Below, one piece after another: positions 28,094 through 37,040 of a stretch of 64,000 nt of DNA. Positions within the stretch are counted from its first letter, which is position 1. The number at the start of each line of letters is the position of its first letter. The notes beneath the pieces were generated by a model. That model did no database searches, was not told the origin of the DNA, and saw only the letters and a list, made by a program, of their open reading frames with translations. The stretch is from contig NZ_SMOA01000002.1 of assembly GCF_004353985.1 (NCBI RefSeq), positions 50,301 through 114,300 on the forward strand. The letters are read 5' to 3'. Both the position numbers and the translations under genes were made by a program. The stretch comes from Paracraurococcus ruber (GTDB lineage Bacteria; Pseudomonadota; Alphaproteobacteria; Acetobacterales; Acetobacteraceae).

Positions 28094-28936
28094 ATGAGCT
28101 CCACCACCGAATCCCGGGCCGCGGCCCAGCCGGCGGCCAGCTTCGGCGGCATGCAGGCCCGCTCCTCGGCGGCGCTGAACGACACCGTCCGCGTCGCGGT
28201 CCGCAACCTCGACTTCTTCTACGGGTCGAACAAGGCGCTGAAGGGGATCAATTTCGACCTGCCGGACAAGCAGGTGACCGGCATGATCGGCCCGTCCGGC
28301 TGCGGCAAGTCCACCCTGCTGCGGGTGCTGAACCGCATGTACAGCCTCTATCCCGGCCAGAAGGCGGTGGGGGAGGTGGTGATGGACGGCAAGAACATCC
28401 TCGACCCCGATGTCGACATCAACGAGCTGCGGGCCCGGGTCGGCATGGTGTTCCAGAAGCCGACCCCCTTCCCCATGACCATCTACGAGAACATCAGCTT
28501 CGGCGTGAAGCTGCATGAGCGGCTGTCGAAGCCGCAGATGGACGAGCGGGTGGAATGGGCGCTGTCCCGCGCCGCCCTGTGGGGAGAGGTCAAGGACCGG
28601 CTGAACACCAGCGCCATGGGCCTGTCGGGCGGGCAGCAGCAGCGGCTGTGCATCGCCCGCACCATCGCGGTGCGGCCCGAGGTGATCCTGTTCGACGAGC
28701 CGACCTCGGCGCTCGACCCCATCAGCACCCTCAAGATCGAGGAGCTGATCGACGAGCTGAAGCGCGACTTCACCATCGCCATCGTCACCCACAACATGCA
28801 GCAGGCGGCGCGCTGCGCCGACCAGGTGGCCTTCTTCTACCTGGGCGAGCTTATCGAGGTGGCGCCGGCCGCGCAGCTCTTCACCGCGCCGAAGCATCAG
28901 CGCACCCAGGAATACATCACCGGCCGGTTCGGCTGA
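28094..28936 (+). CDS. pstB: Phosphate ABC transporter ATP-binding protein
   Basis: 280-residue ATPase. Walker [10 protein letters not shown], the Q-loop [18 protein letters not shown], signature LSGGQQQR, Walker [13 protein letters not shown] and the His of VTHNMQQA are all intact. The start at 28094 is preferred because AGGAGAG lies about nine bases before it; a GTG at 28073 that overlaps the pstA stop is a second choice. The first 25 residues (Ala/Ser-rich) are longer than in most PstB proteins. It energises PstCA. Confidence 0.96.
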   Translation: MSSTTESRAAAQPAASFGGMQARSSAALNDTVRVAVRNLDFFYGSNKALKGINFDLPDKQVTGMIGPSGCGKSTLLRVLNRMYSLYPGQKAVGEVVMDGKNILDPDVDINELRARVGMVFQKPTPFPMTIYENISFGVKLHERLSKPQMDERVEWALSRAALWGEVKDRLNTSAMGLSGGQQQRLCIARTIAVRPEVILFDEPTSALDPISTLKIEELIDELKRDFTIAIVTHNMQQAARCADQVAFFYLGELIEVAPAAQLFTAPKHQRTQEYITGRFG

Positions 28937-28952
28937 GCGGGAGCATCGCCGA

Positions 28953-29672
28953 ATGGACAAGACGCCGGAACACACCGTCCGCGCCTATGGCGAGGAGCTG
29001 CGGCGGCTGCGCGAGCTGGTGGCGCGCATGGGCGGCCTGGCGGAGCGGCAGGTGGCGGATGCGGTCGCCGCGCTGATCCGCCGCGACGCCGAGATGGCGA
29101 CGGAGGTGATGAGCCGCGACGCCGAGATCGACGCGCTGGAGCGGGAGATCGAGAATTTCTGCATCCGGCTGCTGGCGCTGCGCCAGCCGGTCGGCCAGGA
29201 CCTGCGGCTGGTCATCGCCGCCCTCAAGATCAGCCATGCGGTGGAGCGGATCGGCGACTATGCCCGCAACGCCGCCAAGCGCAGCATCGTGCTGGCGCAG
29301 CAGCCCACCCTCGGCAGCCTCAATGGCTTCCAGCGCATGGCGGTACTGGTGCAGGAGGAGCTGAAGGGCGCCATGGACGCCCTGGTGAACGACGACGCCG
29401 CCCGCGCCAGCGAGGTCTGGGCCAGCGACCAGTCGGTGGACGAGGTCTACAACGGCATCTTCCGGGAGATGCTGACCTTCATGATGGAGGATCCGCGGCA
29501 CATCACCGCCGCCACCCATCTTCTGTTCGTCGCCAAGAACCTGGAACGCATCGGCGACCACGCCACCAACATCGCCGAGACGGTGTACTACGCCGTCAGC
29601 GGCACGCCGCTGACCGAGGAGCGGCCGAAGGCCGACAGCTCGGCCTTCGCGGTCGTCCGCCCGCCGGCCTGA
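28953..29672 (+). CDS. phoU: Phosphate transport regulator
   Basis: 239-residue all-helical protein with two similar three-helix bundles. The two metal-binding-like repeats are ISHAVERIGDYARNAAKR and KNLERIGDHATNIAET, both containing the E/DxxxD pattern of PhoU. It links the Pst transporter to the PhoR kinase and keeps the response off when phosphate is plentiful. It sits 16 bases after pstB, before phoB. Ribosome site GGGAG precedes the Met at 28953. Confidence 0.95.
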   Translation: MDKTPEHTVRAYGEELRRLRELVARMGGLAERQVADAVAALIRRDAEMATEVMSRDAEIDALEREIENFCIRLLALRQPVGQDLRLVIAALKISHAVERIGDYARNAAKRSIVLAQQPTLGSLNGFQRMAVLVQEELKGAMDALVNDDAARASEVWASDQSVDEVYNGIFREMLTFMMEDPRHITAATHLLFVAKNLERIGDHATNIAETVYYAVSGTPLTEERPKADSSAFAVVRPPA

Positions 29673-29691
29673 GCGAGGAAAGGAGCCGCGC

Positions 29692-30408
29692 ATGCCCGAC
29701 ACGTTGCCCGCCGGCGGCCGCCCGACCATCCTGGTGGTGGAGGACGAGATCCCGCTGCTGACCCTGCTGCGCTACAACCTGGAGAAGCAGGGCTTCCGGG
29801 TGGAGGAAGCCGCGGACGGGCAGGAAGCGCTGCTCCGCGTCGCCGAGGCAAAGCCCGATCTGGTGCTGCTGGACTGGATGCTGCCGCAGCTCTCCGGCCT
29901 CGAGGTCTGCCGCCAGCTTCGCCGTCGGCCGGCGACGCGCGACCTGCCGATCATCATGGTCACGGCGCGGACCGAGCAGCAGGACACCGTCCGCGCGCTC
30001 GACACCGGCGCCGACGACTACATCAGCAAGCCCTTTGCCATGGACGGGCTGCTGGCGCGCATCCGCGCCTTGCTGCGCCGGTCCGGCAGCCTGGCCACCC
30101 GCGGCACGCTGGTCTTCCGCGACCTGAGCATGGACCAGGATGCCCACCGCGTCGCCCGCAACGGCCGCGCCCTGCATCTAGGCCCCACCGAGTACCGGCT
30201 GCTGGAATTCCTGATGCAGCACCCCGGCCGCGTCTTCAGCCGCGAGCAGCTTTTGGACGCAGTCTGGGGCCGCGACATCCATGTCGAGCCGCGGACGGTC
30301 GACGTGCATATCCGCCGGCTGCGCAAGGCGATCAACGGCGAGGGGGAGCTGGACGTGATCCGCACCGTCCGCTCCGCCGGCTACGCGCTGGACGTCGAGG
30401 AGGCCTGA
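29692..30408 (+). CDS. phoB: Phosphate regulon response regulator
   Basis: 238-residue OmpR-type regulator. The receiver domain has Glu17-Asp18, phosphoacceptor Asp61 (LLDWML), Thr91 and Lys113 (ISKPF). The winged-helix domain has FRDLSMDQDAHRV and ends TVDVHIRRLRKAIN...TVRSAGYALD. A strong AAGGAG site precedes the Met. It closes the pst operon; the phoR kinase gene that normally accompanies it is not within the window. The last 28 bases overlap a convergent gene. Confidence 0.94.
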   Translation: MPDTLPAGGRPTILVVEDEIPLLTLLRYNLEKQGFRVEEAADGQEALLRVAEAKPDLVLLDWMLPQLSGLEVCRQLRRRPATRDLPIIMVTARTEQQDTVRALDTGADDYISKPFAMDGLLARIRALLRRSGSLATRGTLVFRDLSMDQDAHRVARNGRALHLGPTEYRLLEFLMQHPGRVFSREQLLDAVWGRDIHVEPRTVDVHIRRLRKAINGEGELDVIRTVRSAGYALDVEEA

Positions 30409-30974
30409 GGCACGCCCAGCGCCTGCGCCGCCGCGGCGACGCAGCGGGCGAAGGCCGAGAGGTCGTGCCAGCGCGCCTCAGGCGGCATTTCCGCCGCCTC
30501 GAAGCTGCCGCCCGCCGCGGCGATCCCGCCTTCCAGCATCAGGTTGTCGTGCCGGTCGAACTCCTCGACCGCCATGCCCTCTCCGTCCTCCCAGGCGCCG
30601 TCGGCCCGGCGGCGGGCATGGCCGCCCAGCGCCGCCAGCGTCCGCTGGGCGAAGCGTTGCGCGATATTGCTGTAGCCGAAGACCGGCCGGCCCAGCGCCC
30701 GCATGAAGCCTAGCTCATAGACCGTGCCGGCATCGGCCGAGGGGCCGCGGAAGGGGGTCAGGTTGGCGATCAGCGCGTCGCAGCCGCGGATATGTGCCTC
30801 ATTCGCCCAATAGATCCGCAGCCAGTCCGGCAGGGCCGGGTCGGGCGCCGCCGGCGGCGGGTCCAGCGGGAAGACGCCAATCAGGCCATGCGCGGCGCAG
30901 ATGGCGCGCTTGGCGGCGGCGATGGCGGCGGCATCGGCCAGGAAGACCTCGGGACCGGCCAGGTAGATTCGCAT
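30381..30974 (-). CDS. Nucleoside 2-deoxyribosyltransferase family protein
   Basis: 197 residues with the family start RIYLAGPEVFL (GP loop), the DALIANLTPFRGPSADAGTVYELGFMRALGRPVFGY core containing the Asp/Glu active-site pair, and a LEGGI-type substrate loop near 150. Such enzymes exchange bases on 2-deoxyribonucleosides; some relatives are N-glycosidases on nucleotides, so the exact substrate is open. It is convergent with phoB and overlaps its end by 28 bases. Confidence 0.88.
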   Translation of the reverse strand: MRIYLAGPEVFLADAAAIAAAKRAICAAHGLIGVFPLDPPPAAPDPALPDWLRIYWANEAHIRGCDALIANLTPFRGPSADAGTVYELGFMRALGRPVFGYSNIAQRFAQRTLAALGGHARRRADGAWEDGEGMAVEEFDRHDNLMLEGGIAAAGGSFEAAEMPPEARWHDLSAFARCVAAAAQALGVPQASSTSSA

Positions 30975-31087
30975 TCTGTTCTCATAAACCAGCTTGCCCG
31001 CCGGCGGAAACGCCCGATGCCGTGACCCGGCGCGGAAATCGTGCCGCCCCGGCTTGCCGGGCGCCGCGCACCGGGCAGGATGCCGCC

Positions 31088-31897
31088 ATGGACCTCGAGG
31101 CCGAGTACAACAACCGTGCGCGAGTGGCCGACAGCGCCGCGCGGATCGCCGCCTGGGCGCGCGACGCCGCCGCCTTCCGCGAGGCCTGGGCCGAAGCGGA
31201 TCATGCCCTGCCCTATGGTGCGGGGGAGCGGGAGCGGCTGGACCTGTTCCGCCCTGGCCCAGGGCAGGCCTGGCCGATCGCGCTCTTCCTGCATGGCGGC
31301 TACTGGCAGGCCCTGGACCGGTCCTTCTTCAGCCATGCCGCGCGCGGCTTGCTGGCGGAGGGCGTGGCGGTGGCCATCGCCTCCTACGACCTCTGCCCCG
31401 CGGTGCCGCTGGCCCGCATCGTGGACCAGGCGCGGGGGGCGGCGGCGATGCTGCACCGGCGGACCGGGCGGCGAATCGTGGCCACCGGCCATTCCGCCGG
31501 CGGCCACCTGACGGCGATGCTGATGGCGACCGACTGGCGCGCGCTGGACCCTGCCCTGCCGGCGGACCTCGTCCCGGCCGGCCTGCCCATCTCCGGCGTT
31601 TTCGAACTCGCGCCGCTGCTCGGCACGAGCATCGCCACCGCGCTGCAACTATCGCGGGCGGAGGCCGAGGCGCTCTCGCCCCGCAACCTCCCCCCGCCCG
31701 GCGGCGCGCTGCATCTTGTGGTGGGCGGCGCCGAGTCTGACGAGTTCCTGCGCCAGTCCCGCGACTTCGCCGTGCATTGGGGCGGCACGTTCGAGGCGCT
31801 GCCCGGCCTGAACCACTTCACGGTGCTGGATCCGCTGGGGGCGCCGGGCGGCGTGCTGGCCCGCCGCGCCGCGGCCATGGCCCTTGCGGTGGCGTGA
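31088..31897 (+). CDS. Alpha/beta hydrolase, kynurenine formamidase-like
   Basis: 269 residues. The HGGYWQ oxyanion motif, the elbow GHSAGGHL, and the C-terminal His of LNHFTVLDPL resemble arylformamidases (AFMID type), which hydrolyse N-formylkynurenine. The N-terminal YNNRARV and the FRPGPGQAWPIALFLHGGYW region agree. No kynureninase or tryptophan dioxygenase gene lies nearby, so the formamidase assignment is tentative; another carboxylesterase is possible. A link to the anthranilate-type genes downstream would be consistent but is inference. Confidence 0.75.
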   Translation: MDLEAEYNNRARVADSAARIAAWARDAAAFREAWAEADHALPYGAGERERLDLFRPGPGQAWPIALFLHGGYWQALDRSFFSHAARGLLAEGVAVAIASYDLCPAVPLARIVDQARGAAAMLHRRTGRRIVATGHSAGGHLTAMLMATDWRALDPALPADLVPAGLPISGVFELAPLLGTSIATALQLSRAEAEALSPRNLPPPGGALHLVVGGAESDEFLRQSRDFAVHWGGTFEALPGLNHFTVLDPLGAPGGVLARRAAAMALAVA

Positions 31898-31943
31898 TGC
31901 TTCCTGTTCAAGACGGGCAAGGGATGTGCTGGGGGATGACGGA

Positions 31944-33122
31944 ATGAATGGCTTCGGGCGGCGCACCGCGCTGGCGGGCGCGGCGGGTCTGCTGGCGGCG
32001 CCGGCTTTGGTGCGGGCGCAGGCGGCGGGCGTGAAGGTCGGGCTGGTGGCGGTGCTGACCGGGCCGCAGGCCGCGCTCGGCACCCAGCTCCGTGACGGCT
32101 TCCTGCAGGGCGTGAAGCACCTGGACGGCCGCCTGGGCGGGCTGCCGGCCGAGGTGCTGGTCATCGACGACGAGCTCCGGCCCGAGGTCGCGGTCACCAA
32201 GGTCCGCGCGGCGATCGAGCGCGACAAGGTGGATGTCGTGGTGGGCGTCGTCTTCTCCAACATCCTCGCCGCCATCATGCGGCCGGTGACGGAGGCGAAC
32301 ACCTTCCTCATCTCGACCAATGCCGGCCCGTCCACCTTCGCCGGCCGCGGCTGCAACCCCTTCTTCTTCACGACGTCCTACAACAACGACCAGGTCCATT
32401 CGGTGATGGGCCAGGCGGCGCAGGATGCGGGGTACAAGCGCGCCTTCCTGATGACACCGAACTACCAGGCCGGCCGCGACGCCATGGCCGGCTTCAAGAG
32501 CCGCTTCAAGGGCGAGGTGCTTGACGAGATCTACGTCCCGCTGAACCAGCTGGATTTCTCGGCGGAGCTGGCGAAGATCGCGGCGGCGAAGCCGGATGCG
32601 CTGTTCACCTTCATGCCCGGCGGGCTCGGCGTGAACCTGGTGCGGCAGTACCGACAGGCCGGGCTCGCGAACATCCCCTTCCTGTCCACCTTCACGGTGG
32701 ATGAGGCGACGCTGCCGGCGCAGCAGGATGCGGCGCTGGGCTTCTATTCCGCCGCCCCCTGGGCGCCCAACATGGACAACCCGCAGAACCGGCGCTTCGT
32801 CACGGAGTTCGAGGCAGCCTACAACTACGTCCCCGGCAGCTATGCGGCGCAGAGCTACGATTCCGCCATGCTGCTGGACAGCGCCATCCGCCGGGTCGGC
32901 GGGCGGCTGGCCGACAAGGATGCGCTGCGCACCGCCATCCGCGCCGCGGATTTCCGCAGCGTGCGCGGCAACTTCAAATTCGGCGCCAACCACTACCCAG
33001 TGCAGGATTTCTGGCTCTGCCAGGTGGCGAAGCGGCCAGACGGCAAGTTCCAGACCGAGACGGTGCGCAAGGTGCTGGAGAACGACACGGATCCCTACGC
33101 CGCCGAATGCCGCATGCGCTGA
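31944..33122 (+). CDS. LIV-type ABC transporter substrate-binding protein
   Basis: 392-residue periplasmic binding protein of the branched-chain amino acid/aromatic acid family. It has a Tat-like leader (GRRTALAGAAGLLAAPALVRA), then VKVGLVAVLTGPQAALGTQLRDGF, and the two-lobe PBP fold. It is the first gene of the cluster with two permeases and two ATPases immediately downstream. Ligands of related proteins include Leu, urea, benzoate and hydroxybenzoates; the aromatic gene set downstream makes an aromatic acid a fair guess. Ribosome site GGGGGA precedes the Met at 31944. Confidence 0.92.
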   Translation: MNGFGRRTALAGAAGLLAAPALVRAQAAGVKVGLVAVLTGPQAALGTQLRDGFLQGVKHLDGRLGGLPAEVLVIDDELRPEVAVTKVRAAIERDKVDVVVGVVFSNILAAIMRPVTEANTFLISTNAGPSTFAGRGCNPFFFTTSYNNDQVHSVMGQAAQDAGYKRAFLMTPNYQAGRDAMAGFKSRFKGEVLDEIYVPLNQLDFSAELAKIAAAKPDALFTFMPGGLGVNLVRQYRQAGLANIPFLSTFTVDEATLPAQQDAALGFYSAAPWAPNMDNPQNRRFVTEFEAAYNYVPGSYAAQSYDSAMLLDSAIRRVGGRLADKDALRTAIRAADFRSVRGNFKFGANHYPVQDFWLCQVAKRPDGKFQTETVRKVLENDTDPYAAECRMR

Positions 33123-33129
33123 ACCGCGC

Positions 33130-34053
33130 ATGAGCACGCAGCTTCTGCTCGTGCAGGCGCTCAACGGCCTGCAATTCGGCGTGCTGCTCTTCCTGGTGGC
33201 GGCAGGGCTGACGCTGGTCTTCGGCGTCATGGACTTCATCAACCTGGCGCATGGCGTGCAGTACATGCTGGGTGCCTATCTCGGCGCCAGCTTCGCCGCC
33301 TGGACCGGCAGCTTCTGGCCGGGCCTGCTGCTGGCGCTGCCCGCAGCGCTGGCCTGCGGGCTGCTGCTGGAATGGCTGGTCTTCCGGCATCTCTACGACC
33401 GCGACCACCTGTCGCAGGTGCTGGCGACCTTCGGCGTCATCCTCTTCCTGAACCAGGCGGTGAAGCTGGTCTGGGGCACGGCGCCGCTGCAGGTGCCGGT
33501 GCCCTCCCTGCTGGAGGGCGGCATCGCGCTGATGCCCGGCCTGCAATACCCGGTCTATCGCCTGGCGATCCTGGCCGCCGGCATCGCCACCGCGCTGCTG
33601 CTCTGGCTGCTGGTGGAGCGCACGCGGGCCGGCGCGCTGGTGCGCGCGGGGGCCAGCAACCGGCCGATGCTGGCGGCGCTGGGCGTGGATACTGGCCGGC
33701 TCTTCATGCTGGTCTTCGGCTGCGGCGCCATGCTGGCCGGCTTCGCCGGCATCATGGCGGCGCCCATCCTGTCGGTCGAGCCGGGGATGGGCGACAGCGT
33801 CCTCATCCTGGCCTTCGTCGTCATCGTCATCGGCGGCATCGGCAGCGTGCGCGGCGCCTTCGTTGCCGCCCTGCTGGTCGGGCTGATCGAGACGCTCGGG
33901 CGGTCCCTGATGCCGGACCTGATGCGGCTGTTCCTGGCGCCCTCGCCGGCGCGGCAGGCAGGCGCCGCGCTCGCCTCCATGCTGGTCTATGTGGCCATGG
34001 CGCTGATCCTGGCGGCAAGGCCGCGCGGGCTGTTCCCGGCCCGGGCCGGCTGA
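33130..34053 (+). CDS. LivH-type ABC permease
   Basis: 307-residue permease with about eight helices. LQFGVLLFLVAAGLTLVFGVMDFINLAHGVQYMLGAYLG is the LivH start, and the later GIGSVRGAFVAALLVGLIETLGR and the RPRGLFP end are characteristic. It starts seven bases after the binding-protein gene. It forms the channel with the LivM-type protein encoded next. Confidence 0.94.
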   Translation: MSTQLLLVQALNGLQFGVLLFLVAAGLTLVFGVMDFINLAHGVQYMLGAYLGASFAAWTGSFWPGLLLALPAALACGLLLEWLVFRHLYDRDHLSQVLATFGVILFLNQAVKLVWGTAPLQVPVPSLLEGGIALMPGLQYPVYRLAILAAGIATALLLWLLVERTRAGALVRAGASNRPMLAALGVDTGRLFMLVFGCGAMLAGFAGIMAAPILSVEPGMGDSVLILAFVVIVIGGIGSVRGAFVAALLVGLIETLGRSLMPDLMRLFLAPSPARQAGAALASMLVYVAMALILAARPRGLFPARAG

Positions 34054-34055
34054 CG

Positions 34056-35000
34056 ATGGGCCGGCTGCGCGGGGCGCTGCTGCCGCTGGCGGTCTTCGCG
34101 CTGCTGGCGGCGGCGCCCTTCCTCGGCCTCGGTGCCGGCTACATGCTGAACCTGCTGGCGCGCGGGATGATCCTGGGCATCGCCGCCCTCTCGCTCTGGC
34201 TGCTGGTGGGCGGCGGCGGGCTGGTCAGCCTGGGCCATGCCGCCATGCTGGGGGTCGGCGCCTATGCCGTGGTGGTGCTCGATGCGGCCGGCGTGACGGA
34301 GGCGCTGGTGGTCCTGCCGGCCGCCGTGCTGGTAGCGGCGCTCTTCGCCCTGCTGACCGGCGCGGTCGCGATCGGCACCAGCGGCGTGCATTTCATCATG
34401 ATCACCCTGGCCTTCGGGCAGATGGCCTTCTTCACCGCCGGCGCGCTCTCCGCCTATGGCGGCGATGACGGCTACACGCTGTATGGCCGCACCACCGTGC
34501 TGGGCGCCCGCTGGCCGGAGGACCGGTTGGCCTTCCACTACCTGTGCCTGGGCCTGCTGGCGGCCACGCTGGGCCTGGTGCAGGTCCTGCTGGCGTCCCG
34601 CTTCGGCCGGGTGCTGCGGGCGGCGAAGGAGAATCCGCAGCGCGCCCAGGCCCTGGGCTTCAACCCCTACCCCTATCGCCTGGCGGCCTATGCGATCGCC
34701 GGCGGCATCGCCGGCCTGGCGGGGCTGCTGCTGGCCAACGCCACCGAATTCGTCGCGCCCTCCTACCTCGCCTGGCAGCGATCGGGCGACCTGCTGTTCA
34801 TGGTCATCCTGGGCGGCCTCGGCGCGCCGCATGGCGCGGTGCTGGGCGCGCTGGCCATCGTGCTGCTGGAGGAATGGCTGGCCGAATGGACGGAGCATTG
34901 GCGGCTGATCTTCGGCCCGCTGCTGGTGCTGGCCGTGCTGTTCCTGCGCGGCGGCCTCGCGGGCCTGCCGGCGCAGCTGCGGGCGCTGCGCCGTGGCTGA
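34056..35000 (+). CDS. LivM-type ABC permease
   Basis: 314 residues, about eight to ten helices. Typical LivM strings are LVSLGHAAMLGVGAYAV, HFIMITLAFGQMAFF and GFNPYPYRLAAYAIAGGIAGLAGLLLAN. It begins two bases after the LivH-type stop codon and overlaps the LivG-type gene by eight bases, so translation of the five genes is coupled. Confidence 0.94.
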   Translation: MGRLRGALLPLAVFALLAAAPFLGLGAGYMLNLLARGMILGIAALSLWLLVGGGGLVSLGHAAMLGVGAYAVVVLDAAGVTEALVVLPAAVLVAALFALLTGAVAIGTSGVHFIMITLAFGQMAFFTAGALSAYGGDDGYTLYGRTTVLGARWPEDRLAFHYLCLGLLAATLGLVQVLLASRFGRVLRAAKENPQRAQALGFNPYPYRLAAYAIAGGIAGLAGLLLANATEFVAPSYLAWQRSGDLLFMVILGGLGAPHGAVLGALAIVLLEEWLAEWTEHWRLIFGPLLVLAVLFLRGGLAGLPAQLRALRRG

Positions 35001-35745
35001 GCCCATCCTGCGCCTGGACGGGTTGCGCAAGCGCTTCGGCGGGCTGGCGGTGACGGATGACGTGACGCTGTTGGTCGCGCCGCGCGGGCTGCATGCCGTC
35101 ATCGGCCCGAACGGCGCCGGCAAGACCACGCTGATCCACCAGGTCAGCGGCACGCTGCGGCCGGATGCCGGGCGCATCTGGTTCGAAGGGCGGGACGTCA
35201 CCGCCCTGCCGATGCATCGCCGCGCCCGGCTGGGCCTGGCGCGCAGCTTCCAGATCACCTCCGTGCTGCCGGGCTTCTCCGTGCTGGAGAATGTCGCGCT
35301 GGCGGTGCAGGCGCGCCAGGGCTCCTCCTTCCGCTTCATGCGCCCGGCGGCGTCGGAGGCGCGGCTGAACGCCGCCGCCCTGGCGGCGCTGGAGCGCATG
35401 GGGCTGGCGGCGCGCGCCGCGGTGCCGGCCGGCGCGCTTTCCCATGGCGAGAAGCGGCAGCTGGAACTGGCCATCGCCCTGGCGCTGGAACCCCGCCTGC
35501 TGCTGCTGGACGAACCGCTGGCCGGGACGGGGCCGGAGGAAGCGGAACGGCTGATCGGCATCCTCTCCACGCTCAAGCGCGACCATGCCATCCTGCTGGT
35601 CGAGCACGACATGCAGGCGGTCTTCGCCCTGGCCGACGTCATCTCCGTGCTGGTCTATGGCAAGGTGATCGCGACCGGCGCGCCGGATGCGATCCGCGCC
35701 GACCCGCAGGTGCGCGCGGCCTATCTGGGCGAGGACGCGGCCTGA
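34993..35745 (+). CDS. LivG-type ABC ATPase
   Basis: 250 residues. Walker A GPNGAGKTT (38-46), the Q-loop region RSFQITSVLPGFSVLENV, the signature LSHGEKRQLE, Walker B LLLLDEPLAG and the His of LVEHDM are present. It starts with GTG at 34993 inside the LivM-type gene. The signature LSHGE and LAGTGPEE replace the common LSYGQ and AAGLNP forms, but the ATPase motifs remain functional-looking. Confidence 0.94.
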   Translation: MAEPILRLDGLRKRFGGLAVTDDVTLLVAPRGLHAVIGPNGAGKTTLIHQVSGTLRPDAGRIWFEGRDVTALPMHRRARLGLARSFQITSVLPGFSVLENVALAVQARQGSSFRFMRPAASEARLNAAALAALERMGLAARAAVPAGALSHGEKRQLELAIALALEPRLLLLDEPLAGTGPEEAERLIGILSTLKRDHAILLVEHDMQAVFALADVISVLVYGKVIATGAPDAIRADPQVRAAYLGEDAA

Positions 35746-36461
35746 TGCTGGCGGTGGAGGATCTCTCGGCCGGCTATGGCGGCGCGCAGGTGCTGGCGGG
35801 GGTGACGCTGGCGGTCGGCGCGGGCGAGGTGGTCACGCTGCTCGGCCGCAACGGCATGGGCAAGACGACGACGGTGCGCGCGGTGATGGGGCTGCTGCCC
35901 GCGGTCGGCGGGCGCGTGCTGGGCGGGCGCATCGGCTTCGGCGAACAGGCGATCCTCGGCTGGCCGCCGCACCGCGTGGGCCAGCTTGGCCTGGGCCTGG
36001 TGCCGGAGGGGCGGCAGGTCTTCCCGACCCTGACGGTGGAGGAGAACCTGACCGCCACCGCCGCCAACCGCGCCGGGGGCGCGCCGCGCTGGACCCTGGC
36101 GACGGTGTATCGCCTGTTCCCCCGCCTGCAGGAACGCCGCCGCAACACCGGCGCGCAGCTTTCGGGCGGGGAGCAGCAGATGCTGGCCATCGGCCGCGCG
36201 CTGATGACGAACCCGCGGCTGCTGATACTGGATGAGGCGACCGAGGGCCTGGCGCCGCTGATCCGCGCCGAGATCTGGGCGGTGCTGGCGCGGCTGAAGG
36301 CGGAGGGCCAGGCGATCCTGCTGATCGACAAGACCCTGTCCGAGGTCATGCGCCTGGCCGACCGCCATGTGGTGCTGGAGAAGGGCCGCACGGTCTGGAC
36401 CGGCAGCAGCGAGGCCCTGGCGGCTTCGCCCAAGGTGCGCGAGACTTACCTGCATGTGTAG
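35745..36461 (+). CDS. LivF-type ABC ATPase
   Basis: 238 residues. Walker A GRNGMGKTT, signature LSGGEQQM, Walker B LLILDEATEGLAP. The usual LVEQN after Walker B reads LLIDKTL, as in a subgroup of LIV-type transporters. The start overlaps the LivG-type stop (TGATG). This completes the importer. The five genes have no gap above 7 bases, so they form one operon. Confidence 0.94.
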   Translation: MLAVEDLSAGYGGAQVLAGVTLAVGAGEVVTLLGRNGMGKTTTVRAVMGLLPAVGGRVLGGRIGFGEQAILGWPPHRVGQLGLGLVPEGRQVFPTLTVEENLTATAANRAGGAPRWTLATVYRLFPRLQERRRNTGAQLSGGEQQMLAIGRALMTNPRLLILDEATEGLAPLIRAEIWAVLARLKAEGQAILLIDKTLSEVMRLADRHVVLEKGRTVWTGSSEALAASPKVRETYLHV

Positions 36462-36539
36462 TGTTCGGCGGGGCGGAGTCGCGCCTTCGGGCCCTTCGGC
36501 CCCACGGCGATCCGACCCGCTTGCAAGGAGGCGCTTACC

Positions 36540-36992
36540 ATGACGGCAGAGATTCCCGGCATCACCCGCGCCGGCACCGGCTTCGACGGCGTGGACGGCA
36601 CGGTCTGGAACATCCTGGGCCAGACCTACTATCCCAAGCAGTCCTGCGAAGCGTCCTTCGCCTTCGAGGCGGTGAGCCCGCCCGGCACCTTCGTGCCGCC
36701 GCATATCCACCCGACGCAGGACGAATACATCCTGATGCTGGAAGGCACCTGGAAGCTGGTGCTGGACGGGCAGGAGCATCATGCCAAGGCCGGCGACCTG
36801 GTGCGCATGCCGCGCGGCATCATGCATGGCTATTTCAACGAGAGCGGGGCGCCGGCCCGCGCCTTCTTCTGGGTCACGCCGGGCCGCAAGCTGCACGACC
36901 TGTTCAGGGCGCTGCACAACCTGGCCGATGTGGACGAGGTGGTCCGGCTGTCCAAGCTGCACGAGGTGGACTTCCTGCCGCCGCCGGCCTGA
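36540..36992 (+). CDS. Cupin-domain protein
   Basis: 150-residue single-domain cupin. Motif 1 is PPHIHPTQDEYILMLEG (HxH with Glu) and motif 2 is GDLVRMPRGIMHGYFNE with the final His, so a metal centre is likely. The strong AAGGAG site precedes the Met at 36540. It sits 78 bases after the importer operon and ends at a hairpin shared with the convergent monooxygenase. Cupins near aromatic genes can be dioxygenases or regulators or isomerases; the role here is unknown. Confidence 0.88.
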   Translation: MTAEIPGITRAGTGFDGVDGTVWNILGQTYYPKQSCEASFAFEAVSPPGTFVPPHIHPTQDEYILMLEGTWKLVLDGQEHHAKAGDLVRMPRGIMHGYFNESGAPARAFFWVTPGRKLHDLFRALHNLADVDEVVRLSKLHEVDFLPPPA

Positions 36993-37003
36993 GCGACCGC
37001 CAG

Positions 37004-37040
37004 AGCGGGTTGCGTGTTCGGACGAACGCGCAACCGCGCT
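37004..37040. terminator. Strong hairpin between convergent genes
   Basis: Stem of about 16 pairs (AGCG, one bulge, GGTTGCG-GTTC against its complement) around a GGAC loop, spanning the gap between the cupin stop and the monooxygenase stop codon, which it overlaps. Its position suits a bidirectional terminator. Confidence 0.65.
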
